Below, piece by piece: positions 18,234 to 26,853 of a stretch of 64,000 bases of DNA (positions are counted from its first letter, which is position 1; each line of letters begins with the position of its first letter). The position numbers were made by a program, and so were the translations under genes. The notes below the pieces were generated by a model. That model saw nothing but the letters and a program-made list of their open reading frames with translations. It had not been told where the DNA came from and made no database searches. Source of the DNA: JAVVEG01 sp032251455 (GTDB lineage: Bacteria > Pseudomonadota > Gammaproteobacteria > Pseudomonadales > Pseudohongiellaceae); assembly GCA_032251455.1 (NCBI GenBank), contig JAVVEG010000004.1, positions 1 through 64,000 of the forward strand, written 5' to 3'.

Positions 18234-19184
18234 TCAGAACTGGTATTTGATGGTTCCGTAAGCCATGCGCCCACCCGGCTCACTGACACGTCCTGATTCG
18301 GTAAACTGGGGTGTTTTACGATCAAGCACGTTGCGGATACCGACGGAGAAAACAGCACTGCCCTGCTTTCCCGCTTTCAGGCTGTAGCCATACTGGAAAT
18401 CAAGCGTAGTCAGGTCATCAACCAGGGCATCAAACTGTTCAAGGCTGAAATTGTTGATTTCCTCAAAAGAATCAACATAGTGTGTCACTGCTGAAGCAGT
18501 GTGATTACCCATTTTCCAGGTCAGAGTCAGACTGCTTTTGACTTCTGGATTGGCCACCAGTTGCGGCAGTTCGTTGACAGGAGTCAAACCGGTTTCGCGG
18601 AAACTGTCGGTAAAGCGGTAATCATAGATATAGCTGGCTTTGGTGCTGACAATGAGCTGGCCAAAGCGGGGCGATTCCCATACATATGAGGCACTCAGAT
18701 CAAGCCCTCGCGACTCGCCGGCCGGCAGTGCACTGAAAGGTTGCTCCAGGGCAATACCCTGATTGTCTTCTATGAACAATCTCGGCTTGGCGAATAAATC
18801 CGCTGGCTCGGTAACGGCCAGACCGAGAGGCTTGCTGTCATTCTGGTTCAGTTGCCAGGCGCCGGCACTCAGATCAAGGCCATTGAACGGTGAGAATTTG
18901 AGTTCGAGATTGACACTGACCGCATCGCCAATTGAACCATCGGCCATGGCCTGCAATACATTGTTGCGGGTAAGATTGAAACCCTGGCTGGCAGGACTTT
19001 CGCTATTGACCAGAATATCGTCAAGGTAATTATTGGTCAGTGGCCTCTGATTCAGTGAATCCAGATAGTGACCGGAAGAGACCCCACGCATGACGGGCTG
19101 CGCACTGACTGAACCAGCATGCAGGCTGAACGCCAGCAACACTGCTGTCAACAGGAATCCGTTTTGTTTGCGCCAGTTCTTCAC
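18234..19184 (-). CDS. Secreted TonB-receptor-like beta-barrel lacking the plug
   Basis: With a GTG start at 19184 the product is 316 residues, beginning with a signal peptide (KNWRKQNGFLLTAVLLAFSL, cleavage near SVSA-QP). An AGGCAG element lies just upstream of that GTG. The rest alternates short aromatic strands and ends like a TonB-dependent receptor: FSVGIRNVLDRKTPQF, then AYGTIKYQF with a terminal phenylalanine. It has no TonB box and no plug domain, and is less than half the size of a normal receptor. It could be a decayed receptor with a retained or newly acquired signal peptide, or a dedicated small barrel. A longer frame would start at 19283. Confidence 0.6.
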   Translation of the reverse strand: MKNWRKQNGFLLTAVLLAFSLHAGSVSAQPVMRGVSSGHYLDSLNQRPLTNNYLDDILVNSESPASQGFNLTRNNVLQAMADGSIGDAVSVNLELKFSPFNGLDLSAGAWQLNQNDSKPLGLAVTEPADLFAKPRLFIEDNQGIALEQPFSALPAGESRGLDLSASYVWESPRFGQLIVSTKASYIYDYRFTDSFRETGLTPVNELPQLVANPEVKSSLTLTWKMGNHTASAVTHYVDSFEEINNFSLEQFDALVDDLTTLDFQYGYSLKAGKQGSAVFSVGIRNVLDRKTPQFTESGRVSEPGGRMAYGTIKYQF

Positions 19185-19289
19185 GCCTGCCTCTGCGTTC
19201 CCGCGACACCTGTCTTTAAACCAGACTTTAAACCAAGTTCCTAGTATACACAGGGATTTATTACAGTACAGCGACTGCAGCAAATTATT

Positions 19290-19829
19290 TCAATCCGTGA
19301 CAATAAGCCGTCTCAGCCCAGTATTCCTGCCTTGCCTGGCCAGTTGCGAACTCACGGTTTCCTGCTGTCCAGGCAAAATGAAATCCGGCGCGATTTCAGC
19401 CAACGGGGCCAACACGAAACTGCGCAGATGTGCCCGTGGATGCGGCAACTGCAAAGTCGCCAACTCGAACACTTGCCGGCCCAGAGAGATGATATCCAGA
19501 TCCAGCGTTCGTGGCGCATTGCGTTGTGGGCTCCGGGTGCGACCAAACTCAGCTTCAATCGCCTGCAATGCTGCCAGCAACTGGCAGGCAGTTTTGTCTT
19601 CGGGCACCTGCAGCATGACCACCGCATTGATGAAATCAGCCGAACCGGGAGGACAATCCACCGGGGGTGTCGACCAGAGTGAGGAGACCCGCAACGGGCC
19701 TGCCGAGAGTACACGCAAGCGCTCGATCGCAGCCCGGACTGTCTGCTCTGGCGAACCAGAACCGGAGGGCATATTGGAGCCCAGTGCCACAAAGGCTGCA
19801 ATACCCGCTGCCTGCCTGGATTCAGCCAT
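19290..19829 (-). CDS. folK: HPPK (6-hydroxymethyl-dihydropterin pyrophosphokinase)
   Basis: FolK transfers diphosphate from ATP to 6-hydroxymethyl-dihydropterin, giving the substrate of FolP (encoded at 3237-4133). The 179-residue product has the N-terminal FVALGSNM motif, the STPPVDCPPGSADFINAV segment and the catalytic RTLDLDIISLG signature, followed by LQLPHPRAHLRSFVLAPL. The start ATG at 19829 overlaps the last 8 bases of hemE, so translation is probably coupled. Upstream in-frame residues belong to an alternative reading of hemE and are excluded. Confidence 0.92.
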   Translation of the reverse strand: MAESRQAAGIAAFVALGSNMPSGSGSPEQTVRAAIERLRVLSAGPLRVSSLWSTPPVDCPPGSADFINAVVMLQVPEDKTACQLLAALQAIEAEFGRTRSPQRNAPRTLDLDIISLGRQVFELATLQLPHPRAHLRSFVLAPLAEIAPDFILPGQQETVSSQLARQGRNTGLRRLIVTD

Positions 19830-20886
19830 GGTATTGCGCAGACAACTCATGCACGGCATCGATGAAGACCGCCACATTTTCCGGGTCCACCTCGGGCGTG
19901 ATGCCATGCCCCAGATTGAAGACATGCCCCGAACCCTGACCAAAGTCGGCCAGAATGCGCCCCACTTCAGCGCGAATACGATCGGGCCTGGCATACAGCA
20001 GGGTCGGATCCATGTTGCCTTGCAAAGCACATTGCGAACCGATCTGCTGTCTGGCCCGGGAAATATCAATTGTCCAGTCCAGGCCCACGCAATTGGCGCC
20101 ACTGGCGGCAAGTGATTCCAGCCATAACCCTCCGCCCTTGGTAAACACAATGACGGGAACCGGACGACCCTCGTGTTCATGCACCAGGCCGGCAATAATT
20201 TTGCGCATGTAGTGCAGGGAAAATTCGTGATACGCAGGAGTTGACAGAATACCTCCCCAGGTATCGAAAATTTGTACTGCCTGAGCTCCAGCCGCTATCT
20301 GGGCATTGAGATAGGCGCAAACTGCCGTGGCCAGCTTGTCCAGCAGTTGATGCATGGCCTCAGGCTCATTCAACATGAACGCCTTGGCCTGGCGGAAATC
20401 CTTGCTGCCACTGCCTTCAATCATGTAGGTAGCCAGCGTCCAGGGGCTGCCGGAAAAGCCAATCAATGGCACCGAGCCGTTGAGTTCCCGCCGGATCATG
20501 CTCACTGCCGCAGTGACATAGCTCAGATCCCTGGTCACATTCAACTCGGGCAGGGCTTGCACATCCTGGGCAGTGCGTATGGTTTTGCGGAAACGCGGGC
20601 CTTCTCCTTCTGCAAAATAAAGTCCCAGACCCATCGCATCGGGGATGGTCAGAATATCCGAAAACAGGATGGCCGCATCCAGGGCATAACGACGCAGAGG
20701 CTGCAGAGTGACTTCGCAGGCCAATTCAGGAGACTGGCACAATGCCATGAAATCACCGGCCTGTTTGCGCGTTGCCCGGTATTCCGGCAGGTAGCGTCCG
20801 GCCTGGCGCATCATCCATACCGGGGTAACATCCACATCCTGTTTCAGCAAGGCGCGTAAAAATCGATCATTCTTGAGCTCGGACAA
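19822..20886 (-). CDS. hemE: Uroporphyrinogen decarboxylase
   Basis: HemE decarboxylates the four acetate chains of uroporphyrinogen III to make coproporphyrinogen III in haem synthesis. The product has the signature RQAGRYLPEYR, with ILFSDILTIPDAMG and GFSGSPWTLATYM. I chose the TTG start of LSELKNDRFLRALL because it matches the E. coli N terminus (TELKNDRYLRALL). It also gives exactly 354 residues, the E. coli length, and has a strong AAGGAG site 6 bases upstream. It overlaps folK and lies 81 bases after aroB. Confidence 0.95.
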   Translation of the reverse strand: MSELKNDRFLRALLKQDVDVTPVWMMRQAGRYLPEYRATRKQAGDFMALCQSPELACEVTLQPLRRYALDAAILFSDILTIPDAMGLGLYFAEGEGPRFRKTIRTAQDVQALPELNVTRDLSYVTAAVSMIRRELNGSVPLIGFSGSPWTLATYMIEGSGSKDFRQAKAFMLNEPEAMHQLLDKLATAVCAYLNAQIAAGAQAVQIFDTWGGILSTPAYHEFSLHYMRKIIAGLVHEHEGRPVPVIVFTKGGGLWLESLAASGANCVGLDWTIDISRARQQIGSQCALQGNMDPTLLYARPDRIRAEVGRILADFGQGSGHVFNLGHGITPEVDPENVAVFIDAVHELSAQYHG

Positions 20887-20967
20887 CGGTATCTCCTTCT
20901 TGATGAACGCAACGCCCTGGATAGCAGTAAGGCCGTTGCAGCCGGGCATTCTACCTGCGCCCAGGCT

Positions 20968-22044
20968 TCAGGACAAATGACAGAGCTGTGATCCGGCTGT
21001 GAGCGTCTGCTGCAACAGGGCAGGATCCACATCACTTTCGATTACCCCCTGCCCGGGTACGCGCAACAAGACAAAACGGATCTTGCCATCCTGAACTTTC
21101 TTGTCCACGGCCATCAGGCGCAGGTATGTGGCTGCGTCCATTTCTGTCGGCGGGCAGACAGGCAGGCCCGCTGCCGCGATCAGTGTCTTGATGCGCACTG
21201 CTTCGGCTTCCTGCAACCAGCCCAGGCGCATCGACAAATCTGCTGCCATCACCATGCCAGCAGCCACTGCCTCTCCGTGCAGCCAAACGCCATAACCCAT
21301 GGCAGTCTCAATGGCATGACCAAAGGTGTGGCCCAGATTCAGCAAGGCACGAACCCCTTTTTCCTGCTCATCCTCGGCAACGATTCTGGCCTTCTCCTGA
21401 CAACTGATCTGAACGGCCTGGGCCAGGAGTTCCTCGTCTGCCGCAAGCAGGCCAGGCATATTCTGCTCCAGCCACTGGAAAAACCCCCAATTGCCGATCA
21501 GACCATATTTGATCACTTCGGCCAGACCAGCCTGCAGCTCACGCAGCGGCAGACTCTTCAGTACGGAAGTATCCGCTACCACACAGTGGGGTTGATAGAA
21601 GGCGCCTATCATGTTCTTGCCGGCAGCATGATTGACACCCGTCTTGCCACCTACCGAGGAATCCACCTGTGCCAGCAAGGTGGTTGGTACCTGGATGAAA
21701 TTGACACCGCGCTGGTAGCAGGCCGCTGCAAACCCGGTAATATCACCGATCACACCGCCGCCCAGGGCAATCAGGGTTGTACTGCGCTCATGGCGGCCAC
21801 GGAGCAGGTGATCAAAAATGAGATTGAGGGTATCCAGGGTCTTGAACTGTTCACCATCGGGAAGAATCAACTGGTCGGGATTGAATGCAGCCAGGTTTGA
21901 AACAAGCGCTTGCAGATACAGCGGAGCTACCGTTGTATTGGTGACAATCAGCACATTCCGGCCCTTGATGTGGCTGTCCAGCAGGCCTTTGTGGCCCAGC
22001 AGGTGCTGTCCGATATAAATGGGGTAGGCGCGATCGCCCAGAGC
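20968..22044 (-). CDS. aroB: 3-dehydroquinate synthase, N terminus in gap
   Basis: AroB cyclises DAHP to 3-dehydroquinate, the second step of the shikimate pathway. The visible 358 residues cover almost the whole enzyme. They include the NAD-binding GGGVIGDITGFAAA, the TTLLAQVDSSVGGKTGVN segment and zinc ligands in NLGHTFGHAIE and the GVWLHGEAVA region. The first few residues and the start codon fall in the 100-N gap at 22045-22144. It follows aroK, the usual arrangement downstream of pilQ. Confidence 0.95.
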   Translation of the reverse strand, partial: ALGDRAYPIYIGQHLLGHKGLLDSHIKGRNVLIVTNTTVAPLYLQALVSNLAAFNPDQLILPDGEQFKTLDTLNLIFDHLLRGRHERSTTLIALGGGVIGDITGFAAACYQRGVNFIQVPTTLLAQVDSSVGGKTGVNHAAGKNMIGAFYQPHCVVADTSVLKSLPLRELQAGLAEVIKYGLIGNWGFFQWLEQNMPGLLAADEELLAQAVQISCQEKARIVAEDEQEKGVRALLNLGHTFGHAIETAMGYGVWLHGEAVAAGMVMAADLSMRLGWLQEAEAVRIKTLIAAAGLPVCPPTEMDAATYLRLMAVDKKVQDGKIRFVLLRVPGQGVIESDVDPALLQQTLTAGSQLCHLS

Positions 22045-22144
22045 NNNNNNNNNNNNNNNNNNNNNNNNNNNNNNNNNNNNNNNNNNNNNNNNNNNNNNNN
22101 NNNNNNNNNNNNNNNNNNNNNNNNNNNNNNNNNNNNNNNNNNNN
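22045..22144. other. Assembly gap (100 N) between aroK and aroB
   Basis: One hundred undetermined bases replace the end of aroK and the start of aroB. The flanks share no overlap, unlike the gaps at 1910 and 17368. The missing coding sequence fits a short gap, though the true size is unknown. Confidence 0.99.
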
Positions 22145-22635
22145 TCGGCAACCACGAACCGTGGGCTGCGGCGACTGGTATCCACGCTGATATGGGCTGT
22201 TTCCCGATACAAGGGCTCTCTTGTCTGCATCAGTTCCTTGATACGACTCAGGGGATCATCCGTCTGCAGCAAGGGCCGGTTCTTGTCCTTGCCGGTGCGC
22301 TCCAGCTGCTGGGCAACGCTGGCTTTCAGATAGACCACCGTGCCCCGGCCATGCAGATAGGTCCGTGATTCCGGCGCCAGAATGGCCCCACCACCAGTGG
22401 CCAGCACAATACCCTGCTGTTGCGAGAGCATATCGATCATTCTGGCCTCACGCACACGAAAACCCTGTTCACCTTCAACATCAAAAATCCAGGGAATATC
22501 AGCCCCTGTCAGTTGTTCAATTTCGCGGTCGGAGTCATAAAAGGTGAGTTGCAGTTCAGCGGCCAGCAAGCGCCCAATGGTGCTCTTGCCGACACCCATC
22601 GGTCCGATCAGGAATACATTTTCGCTCGCCTGCAT
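22145..22635 (-). CDS. aroK: Shikimate kinase, C terminus in gap
   Basis: AroK phosphorylates shikimate at the 3-hydroxyl. The visible 163 residues include the Walker A loop GPMGVGKSTIG and the shikimate-binding DSDREIE. They also contain the EGEQGFRVREARM and ATGGGAI motifs and the lid region GTVVYLKASVAQQLERT. The E. coli enzyme is about 173 residues, so only about the last ten are lost in the gap. An apparent single frame joining it to aroB is an artefact of reading through N. It lies 62 bases after pilQ reading on the minus strand. Confidence 0.94.
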
Positions 22636-22697
22636 ACACCTGCCTGATTGTTGATTGGCTGTCCGGCGGCTATGCCGTTTACACTACTCCCCTTGTA

Positions 22698-25013
22698 TCA
22701 GCGAGCACCCAGCTCGGCAATTATCCTTGGTGTAATGAAAATCAGCAACTCGGTTCTGCGGCTTTCGTTGTTGGTGCGCTTGAAAAGCCGACCAAGATAG
22801 GGAACATCTCCCAGGACAGGGGTTTTTGTTTCAATGGTTGTGACTTCCTCCCGGAATACACCGCCGAGAACGATGGTATCGCCATTTTCCACCAGCACAC
22901 TGGTATTGACCGAGTTGGTATTTATCGAAGGCACCTGCCCACCAGTGGCAGCAACTGAATCCTGATGAATATCCAGATCCATGATGATACGTCCATCAGG
23001 GGTAATTTGCGGCGTCACCTCCAGCGACAGCACTGCGTCAACAAATTCTGTAATGGAGCCCCCTGCCGTACCTCCGGCCTGGGCCTGGAAAGGCACTCTG
23101 AGCCCGGAACGAATGATGGCAGTGACCTTGTCCTGGGTGGTCACTTTCGGGCGGGCAATCACCTCGCCGTTGCCACTGCTTTCCAGGGCGGAGAGTTCAA
23201 GCTCAATCAGACTGCTGTTGCGGGTAAAGCCAATGGAGAAACTGCTGGCCTCTTCATCCTGAACTCCAAGATCCACGGCGAGGGCATCGGGGAAAGAGGT
23301 GAGGCCGCGCGGGATGGGAACACTGGCAATGGCATTGGCCACAATGGACTCGATGAGCCCGGGATCAGTCCCATCCTGCAAGGCCTGCAACCGTGCCGCC
23401 TCACCCGCTGTCACGGCCTGTTGAATGGCAAGATTCTCGGCTATCCGGTTGTTCTGTTGCTCGATGGTAGCCCCCTGACTGCCACCATAGCGAAAGCCGC
23501 TGCCATTATCCCTGCGCCCGGCCCCACCCCAGCGTATCCCGATATCACGGCCAAAATCGGTGGACACATTCACGATTCTGGCCTCAATCAGCACCTGCCG
23601 CACGGGCACATCCAGGCGCGCCAGCAACTCCCTGACTTCCTCCAGCTTGTCGGCCACATCCCGGATGATGATGATATTGGTACGGGTATCCACCGTTGCA
23701 CTGCCACGAGCAGAGAGTATGCCCCGGGCACCGGATGCCTGATCAGCCGGAGCTATACCTGCTCCGGCAGCTGCCGCCCCCGGCTGCGTTCCGGAAGGTG
23801 ACCCCGTCAGCAGCATCAGAATATTGCTGGCATCCGCATAATTGACCTGGACAAACTCGGTTTGCAAAGGAGCCAACGCCTCAGCCTGCCGGCTGGCGGC
23901 CAGCGCCAGCTGTTCCTGGCTGGCAATTTCTTCAGCAGGAGCCACATACAACACATTACCGACCAGACGACGGTCCAGGTTGCTGGCCTGTAGAACCAGA
24001 TTCAGGGCCTGATCCCAGGGCACTCTTTCCAGATGCAGGGTCAGATTTCCGCTTATCGCATCACTGGTGACCAGGTTGAAATCATTCTCATCAGCAAGAA
24101 TCTGCAGTACCGAGCGCACCGCCACATCCTGAAAGCTCAACGAGACCAGTTCCCCGGAATAGGCGGATACCGGATCGCTGCCACTTTGTTGTTGCACAGG
24201 ACGCACCCCAACGGTGTACTCATTGCCGGCCTGCCAGGCGACGTATTCATATTCTCCACTGATGTCAACGATGACCGAGGCACTGCCCTGCCGGGGCAAA
24301 ACATCGACTGTATTGACCGGGGTTGCAAAATCGGTGACATCAAAGCGGCGATTGAGATGCTCCGGCACCTCGGTCCCCACAAACTCAATCATCAAGCGCC
24401 GACCAACTTGCTCGATGCGGCCGATGACCCTGGCATCGGACAAGGCAATGACTACCTGGCCCTCCCCATTGGGGTCACGGCGGAAAGTTACATCGGTCAG
24501 AGCAAGCGCTGTATTTGCAGCCAGCGGAGCCGGGGTTGTTGCCGGTGCTGGCTGAGTTGCTGGCGCGGGCTGTACCGCTGCCCGCATACTGCTTGCGTCT
24601 GAATTATTGCCGGCAGCATCGTTGCCCAGCCGGACAATCAGCGTGCTGCCTTCCATCCGGGTGGCATAGGCCACTGCTTCGCGCAGGTTGAATACCAGGC
24701 GGGTCCGGTCTGCGGTCTCGAGTACCATGACGCTCTGGGCATTATTTGACTCGATGGCAAACTGCCGCTGCCCGAGCGCACTTCTGACCCCGGCCAGATC
24801 GATTGAAACCCGGGCTGGATTTTCGAGTACAAAGCCGGTTGGTTCGGGGGGCTGGCCGTCAAAATCCAGCCTGACCTCGATGTTGTCACCAGGTATGTTG
24901 GCGAAAGATATACTCTGCAGGTTCGTTGCCTGTTGTGCCTGCGCCAGGGAAACCCCGACAGTCAAGCACGTCAGTAGCGCCAGAACTCTTGTTTTGATAG
25001 ACATAATCATCAA
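22698..25013 (-). CDS. pilQ: Type IV pilus secretin PilQ
   Basis: PilQ forms the outer-membrane ring through which the type IV pilus passes. The 771-residue precursor has a signal peptide (ALLTCLTVGVSLAQAQQ) and two N-terminal AMIN-type domains (about 30-250) separated by a P/A/T-rich linker. An STN/N0 domain follows (LQILADENDFNLVTSD, about 300-370), then an N1 domain. The secretin core spans about 460-770 (VLIEARIVNVSTDFG, TPVLGDVPYLGRLFKR, LLIFITPRII). A GGGG Shine-Dalgarno element precedes the ATG-ATG start. It is the last gene of pilMNOPQ. Confidence 0.97.
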   Translation of the reverse strand: MMIMSIKTRVLALLTCLTVGVSLAQAQQATNLQSISFANIPGDNIEVRLDFDGQPPEPTGFVLENPARVSIDLAGVRSALGQRQFAIESNNAQSVMVLETADRTRLVFNLREAVAYATRMEGSTLIVRLGNDAAGNNSDASSMRAAVQPAPATQPAPATTPAPLAANTALALTDVTFRRDPNGEGQVVIALSDARVIGRIEQVGRRLMIEFVGTEVPEHLNRRFDVTDFATPVNTVDVLPRQGSASVIVDISGEYEYVAWQAGNEYTVGVRPVQQQSGSDPVSAYSGELVSLSFQDVAVRSVLQILADENDFNLVTSDAISGNLTLHLERVPWDQALNLVLQASNLDRRLVGNVLYVAPAEEIASQEQLALAASRQAEALAPLQTEFVQVNYADASNILMLLTGSPSGTQPGAAAAGAGIAPADQASGARGILSARGSATVDTRTNIIIIRDVADKLEEVRELLARLDVPVRQVLIEARIVNVSTDFGRDIGIRWGGAGRRDNGSGFRYGGSQGATIEQQNNRIAENLAIQQAVTAGEAARLQALQDGTDPGLIESIVANAIASVPIPRGLTSFPDALAVDLGVQDEEASSFSIGFTRNSSLIELELSALESSGNGEVIARPKVTTQDKVTAIIRSGLRVPFQAQAGGTAGGSITEFVDAVLSLEVTPQITPDGRIIMDLDIHQDSVAATGGQVPSINTNSVNTSVLVENGDTIVLGGVFREEVTTIETKTPVLGDVPYLGRLFKRTNNESRRTELLIFITPRIIAELGAR

Positions 25014-25027
25014 TCCCCAATCGCTGC

Positions 25028-25555
25028 TCAGCGTTGCAAAGTCAGTGTTCTTGGCCGCTCGACCCAGCCACCATCACCAGACGGCACTATTTCCGTCAAC
25101 TCGATCACAGTGTCGGTCACACGGCCCACACGACCATGGTTTCTGCCCAAGTATTGACCAACCCTGACCCTGTGCACACTCCCCAAATCATCGCGCACCA
25201 GGCCAACGTACTCATTGTTCCGGTATAACATCCCCACCATGCTCAGCGTGGCCAGAGCAAATCCTTCCAGGGGCTCACGTTCCCGGTTCAGATCCGGTTC
25301 CACGAAAACCGGAGTAAGCCCTTCTTCCCGCAGACGCACAGCAAGCGGGATATCGAAAGGGCTGCGCAGGGAGGCGGCACTGTAGGTAAAGGCTTCGTAG
25401 ACCTGAAACTCCGGCAAAGGTTCTATTTCGCCACCTGGATTCAAGGCAATCTGAATGATCTCCTGTTGCAGACCAGACATATCATTGCCAGAGGAACAGG
25501 CTGTCAGGATAGCGGCCAGCGCAGCAGTCAGCAGGAATCTACTGATCATTTCCAC
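25028..25555 (-). CDS. pilP: Type IV pilus assembly lipoprotein PilP
   Basis: PilP is an inner-membrane lipoprotein that links PilN/PilO to the PilQ secretin. The 175-residue precursor has a lipobox ending LTAC at about residue 20. A disordered linker follows, then a C-terminal beta domain containing FALATLSMVGMLYRNNEYVG, LVRDDLGSVHRVRVGQYLG and DTVIELTEIVPSG. It overlaps the end of pilO by up to 17 bases, or 11 if the internal Met is the start. It ends 14 bases before pilQ. Confidence 0.95.
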   Translation of the reverse strand: MEMISRFLLTAALAAILTACSSGNDMSGLQQEIIQIALNPGGEIEPLPEFQVYEAFTYSAASLRSPFDIPLAVRLREEGLTPVFVEPDLNREREPLEGFALATLSMVGMLYRNNEYVGLVRDDLGSVHRVRVGQYLGRNHGRVGRVTDTVIELTEIVPSGDGGWVERPRTLTLQR

Positions 25556-26186
25556 CCCCTGCTGTTTCTGTCAGCTCCTGTTCATTGCGATAGCGGTAGG
25601 TTTTCGCGGTAATGGTCATTTCCAGTACACTGCGGTCCGCACCGGCATCGATGTCAAAATCATGCAGGGTGACGATTCTGGGCAGGCTGGCAACCCCACT
25701 GACAAAAGTACCAAAATCATGATAGCTGCCCAGCACTTCCAGCTGGATGGGCTGTTCAATGTAAAATTCCTGGACAATTTCCTGATCCAGCTCGATACGG
25801 GCAAAACTGAGGCCGCTGCCCAGGCCGGTGGCCGTAACATCATCCACCAGGTCCGGCACTTCTGTCTGGCTGGGCAGCTGTCGCAACAGATCCGAGAACG
25901 CTGTTTCCATTGTCTCAATCTGCTCCCGGTAGGCTTCCAGATTGGCTGCCATGAACGCTTTCTGCGTGTATTCGGCACGCAGCCTTTGCTCCTCAGCCTG
26001 CAATACCTGCAGCTGGGATTGCAGATTTTTGATATCAAACCAGTAGCCGGCACCCAGGACAGCCAGCATTGTTACAGCTGCCAACACGAATTTCACCGGC
26101 CCGGGCCAGACTCCGATACTCTGGATATCCCCCAGGTTATTCCAGTCGAAACTCCTCAGTTCCCTGATTGTGCTCTCGAATGCCAT
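25539..26186 (-). CDS. pilO: Type IV pilus assembly protein PilO
   Basis: PilO forms a periplasmic heterodimer with PilN in the pilus alignment complex. The 215-residue protein has a short cytoplasmic N terminus and one transmembrane helix (about 31-50, FVLAAVTMLAVLGAGYWF). A coiled coil follows (about 52-95, DIKNLQSQLQVLQAEEQRLR), and then a ferredoxin-like periplasmic domain with GSYHDFGTFVSGVASLPRIV. It starts 1 base after the pilN stop. Confidence 0.95.
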   Translation of the reverse strand: MAFESTIRELRSFDWNNLGDIQSIGVWPGPVKFVLAAVTMLAVLGAGYWFDIKNLQSQLQVLQAEEQRLRAEYTQKAFMAANLEAYREQIETMETAFSDLLRQLPSQTEVPDLVDDVTATGLGSGLSFARIELDQEIVQEFYIEQPIQLEVLGSYHDFGTFVSGVASLPRIVTLHDFDIDAGADRSVLEMTITAKTYRYRNEQELTETAGGGNDQ

Positions 26187-26187
26187 C

Positions 26188-26850
26188 TCAGTCCTCCTGT
26201 CCAGATGGAACCAGCACGTCCGGTGTTGTAATCCCGGAGACAGAGCCTGGGTTCTGCAGAGTCAGGGTCAGGGCAAAGGCATTCGCCGAAGTACCAGTAC
26301 CAGTACCAGCACCAGCACCAGCACCAGCACCAGCAATATCGACGCTGGCCACCGCAGACGCTGCATTGGCAGCCGAGATCTGCTGCAGACTCGGGTTGTT
26401 GAACCAGAGAGAGTCGTCCAGACGGCGCATCAGTTCCGAGACGCGGTTGTTGGACTCGGCTATTCCATTGATTTCAAGACTGTCACCCCGCCGCTGCAAT
26501 GAATTGAAATAGACCCCGGACGGCAAGGCCTTGACCAGTTCATCGAACACCCGCACGATCAACGGACGTGAACCCTGCAGATCCTGAATCACCCGCATGC
26601 GGGCATTGATCTGTTCCTTTTGCTGCCGCAACTGGTTGATCTGCGCTATGCGCGCATCCAGCACCAGCATCTGCTGGGACAGGAACGCATTGCGCGAACT
26701 CTGATAGGCCATATCATTGCGATAGCCGCGATCGACCAGGAAAATAATGCCCGCGGCGATGATGATGACGCCTATCAGCAACACAAGAAACTCCCGTCTG
26801 CGCTCTTCGCGCAGCTGCTCTCTCCAGGGTAGCAGGTTGATATGCGCCAT
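26188..26850 (-). CDS. pilN: Type IV pilus assembly protein PilN
   Basis: PilN binds cytoplasmic PilM through its N-terminal INLLPWREQLRE motif, which is present at residues 4-15, and pairs with PilO in the periplasm. A transmembrane helix (about 25-44) and a coiled coil precede the ferredoxin-like domain. The 220-residue product has an unusual glycine-alternating run (AGAGAGAGTGTGTS) encoded by a 6-bp microsatellite inside the periplasmic domain. This makes it a candidate for length variation between strains. It starts 3 bases after pilM. Confidence 0.95.
   Translation of the reverse strand: MAHINLLPWREQLREERRREFLVLLIGVIIIAAGIIFLVDRGYRNDMAYQSSRNAFLSQQMLVLDARIAQINQLRQQKEQINARMRVIQDLQGSRPLIVRVFDELVKALPSGVYFNSLQRRGDSLEINGIAESNNRVSELMRRLDDSLWFNNPSLQQISAANAASAVASVDIAGAGAGAGAGTGTGTSANAFALTLTLQNPGSVSGITTPDVLVPSGQED
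26291..26334. repeat. Six-base microsatellite in pilN
   Basis: About seven tandem units of the forms CCAGTA and CCAGCA run through the pilN coding region. They give alternating Gly-Ala and Gly-Thr residues. The unit is a multiple of three bases, so slippage would change length without shifting frame. Confidence 0.85.
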
Positions 26851-26853
26851 AGC

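Noticed and set aside
20968..22635. A single 555-residue AroK-AroB fusion
   Set aside because: The open frame passes through 100 undetermined bases. Each half matches a separate enzyme whose normal end or start would fall in the gap.
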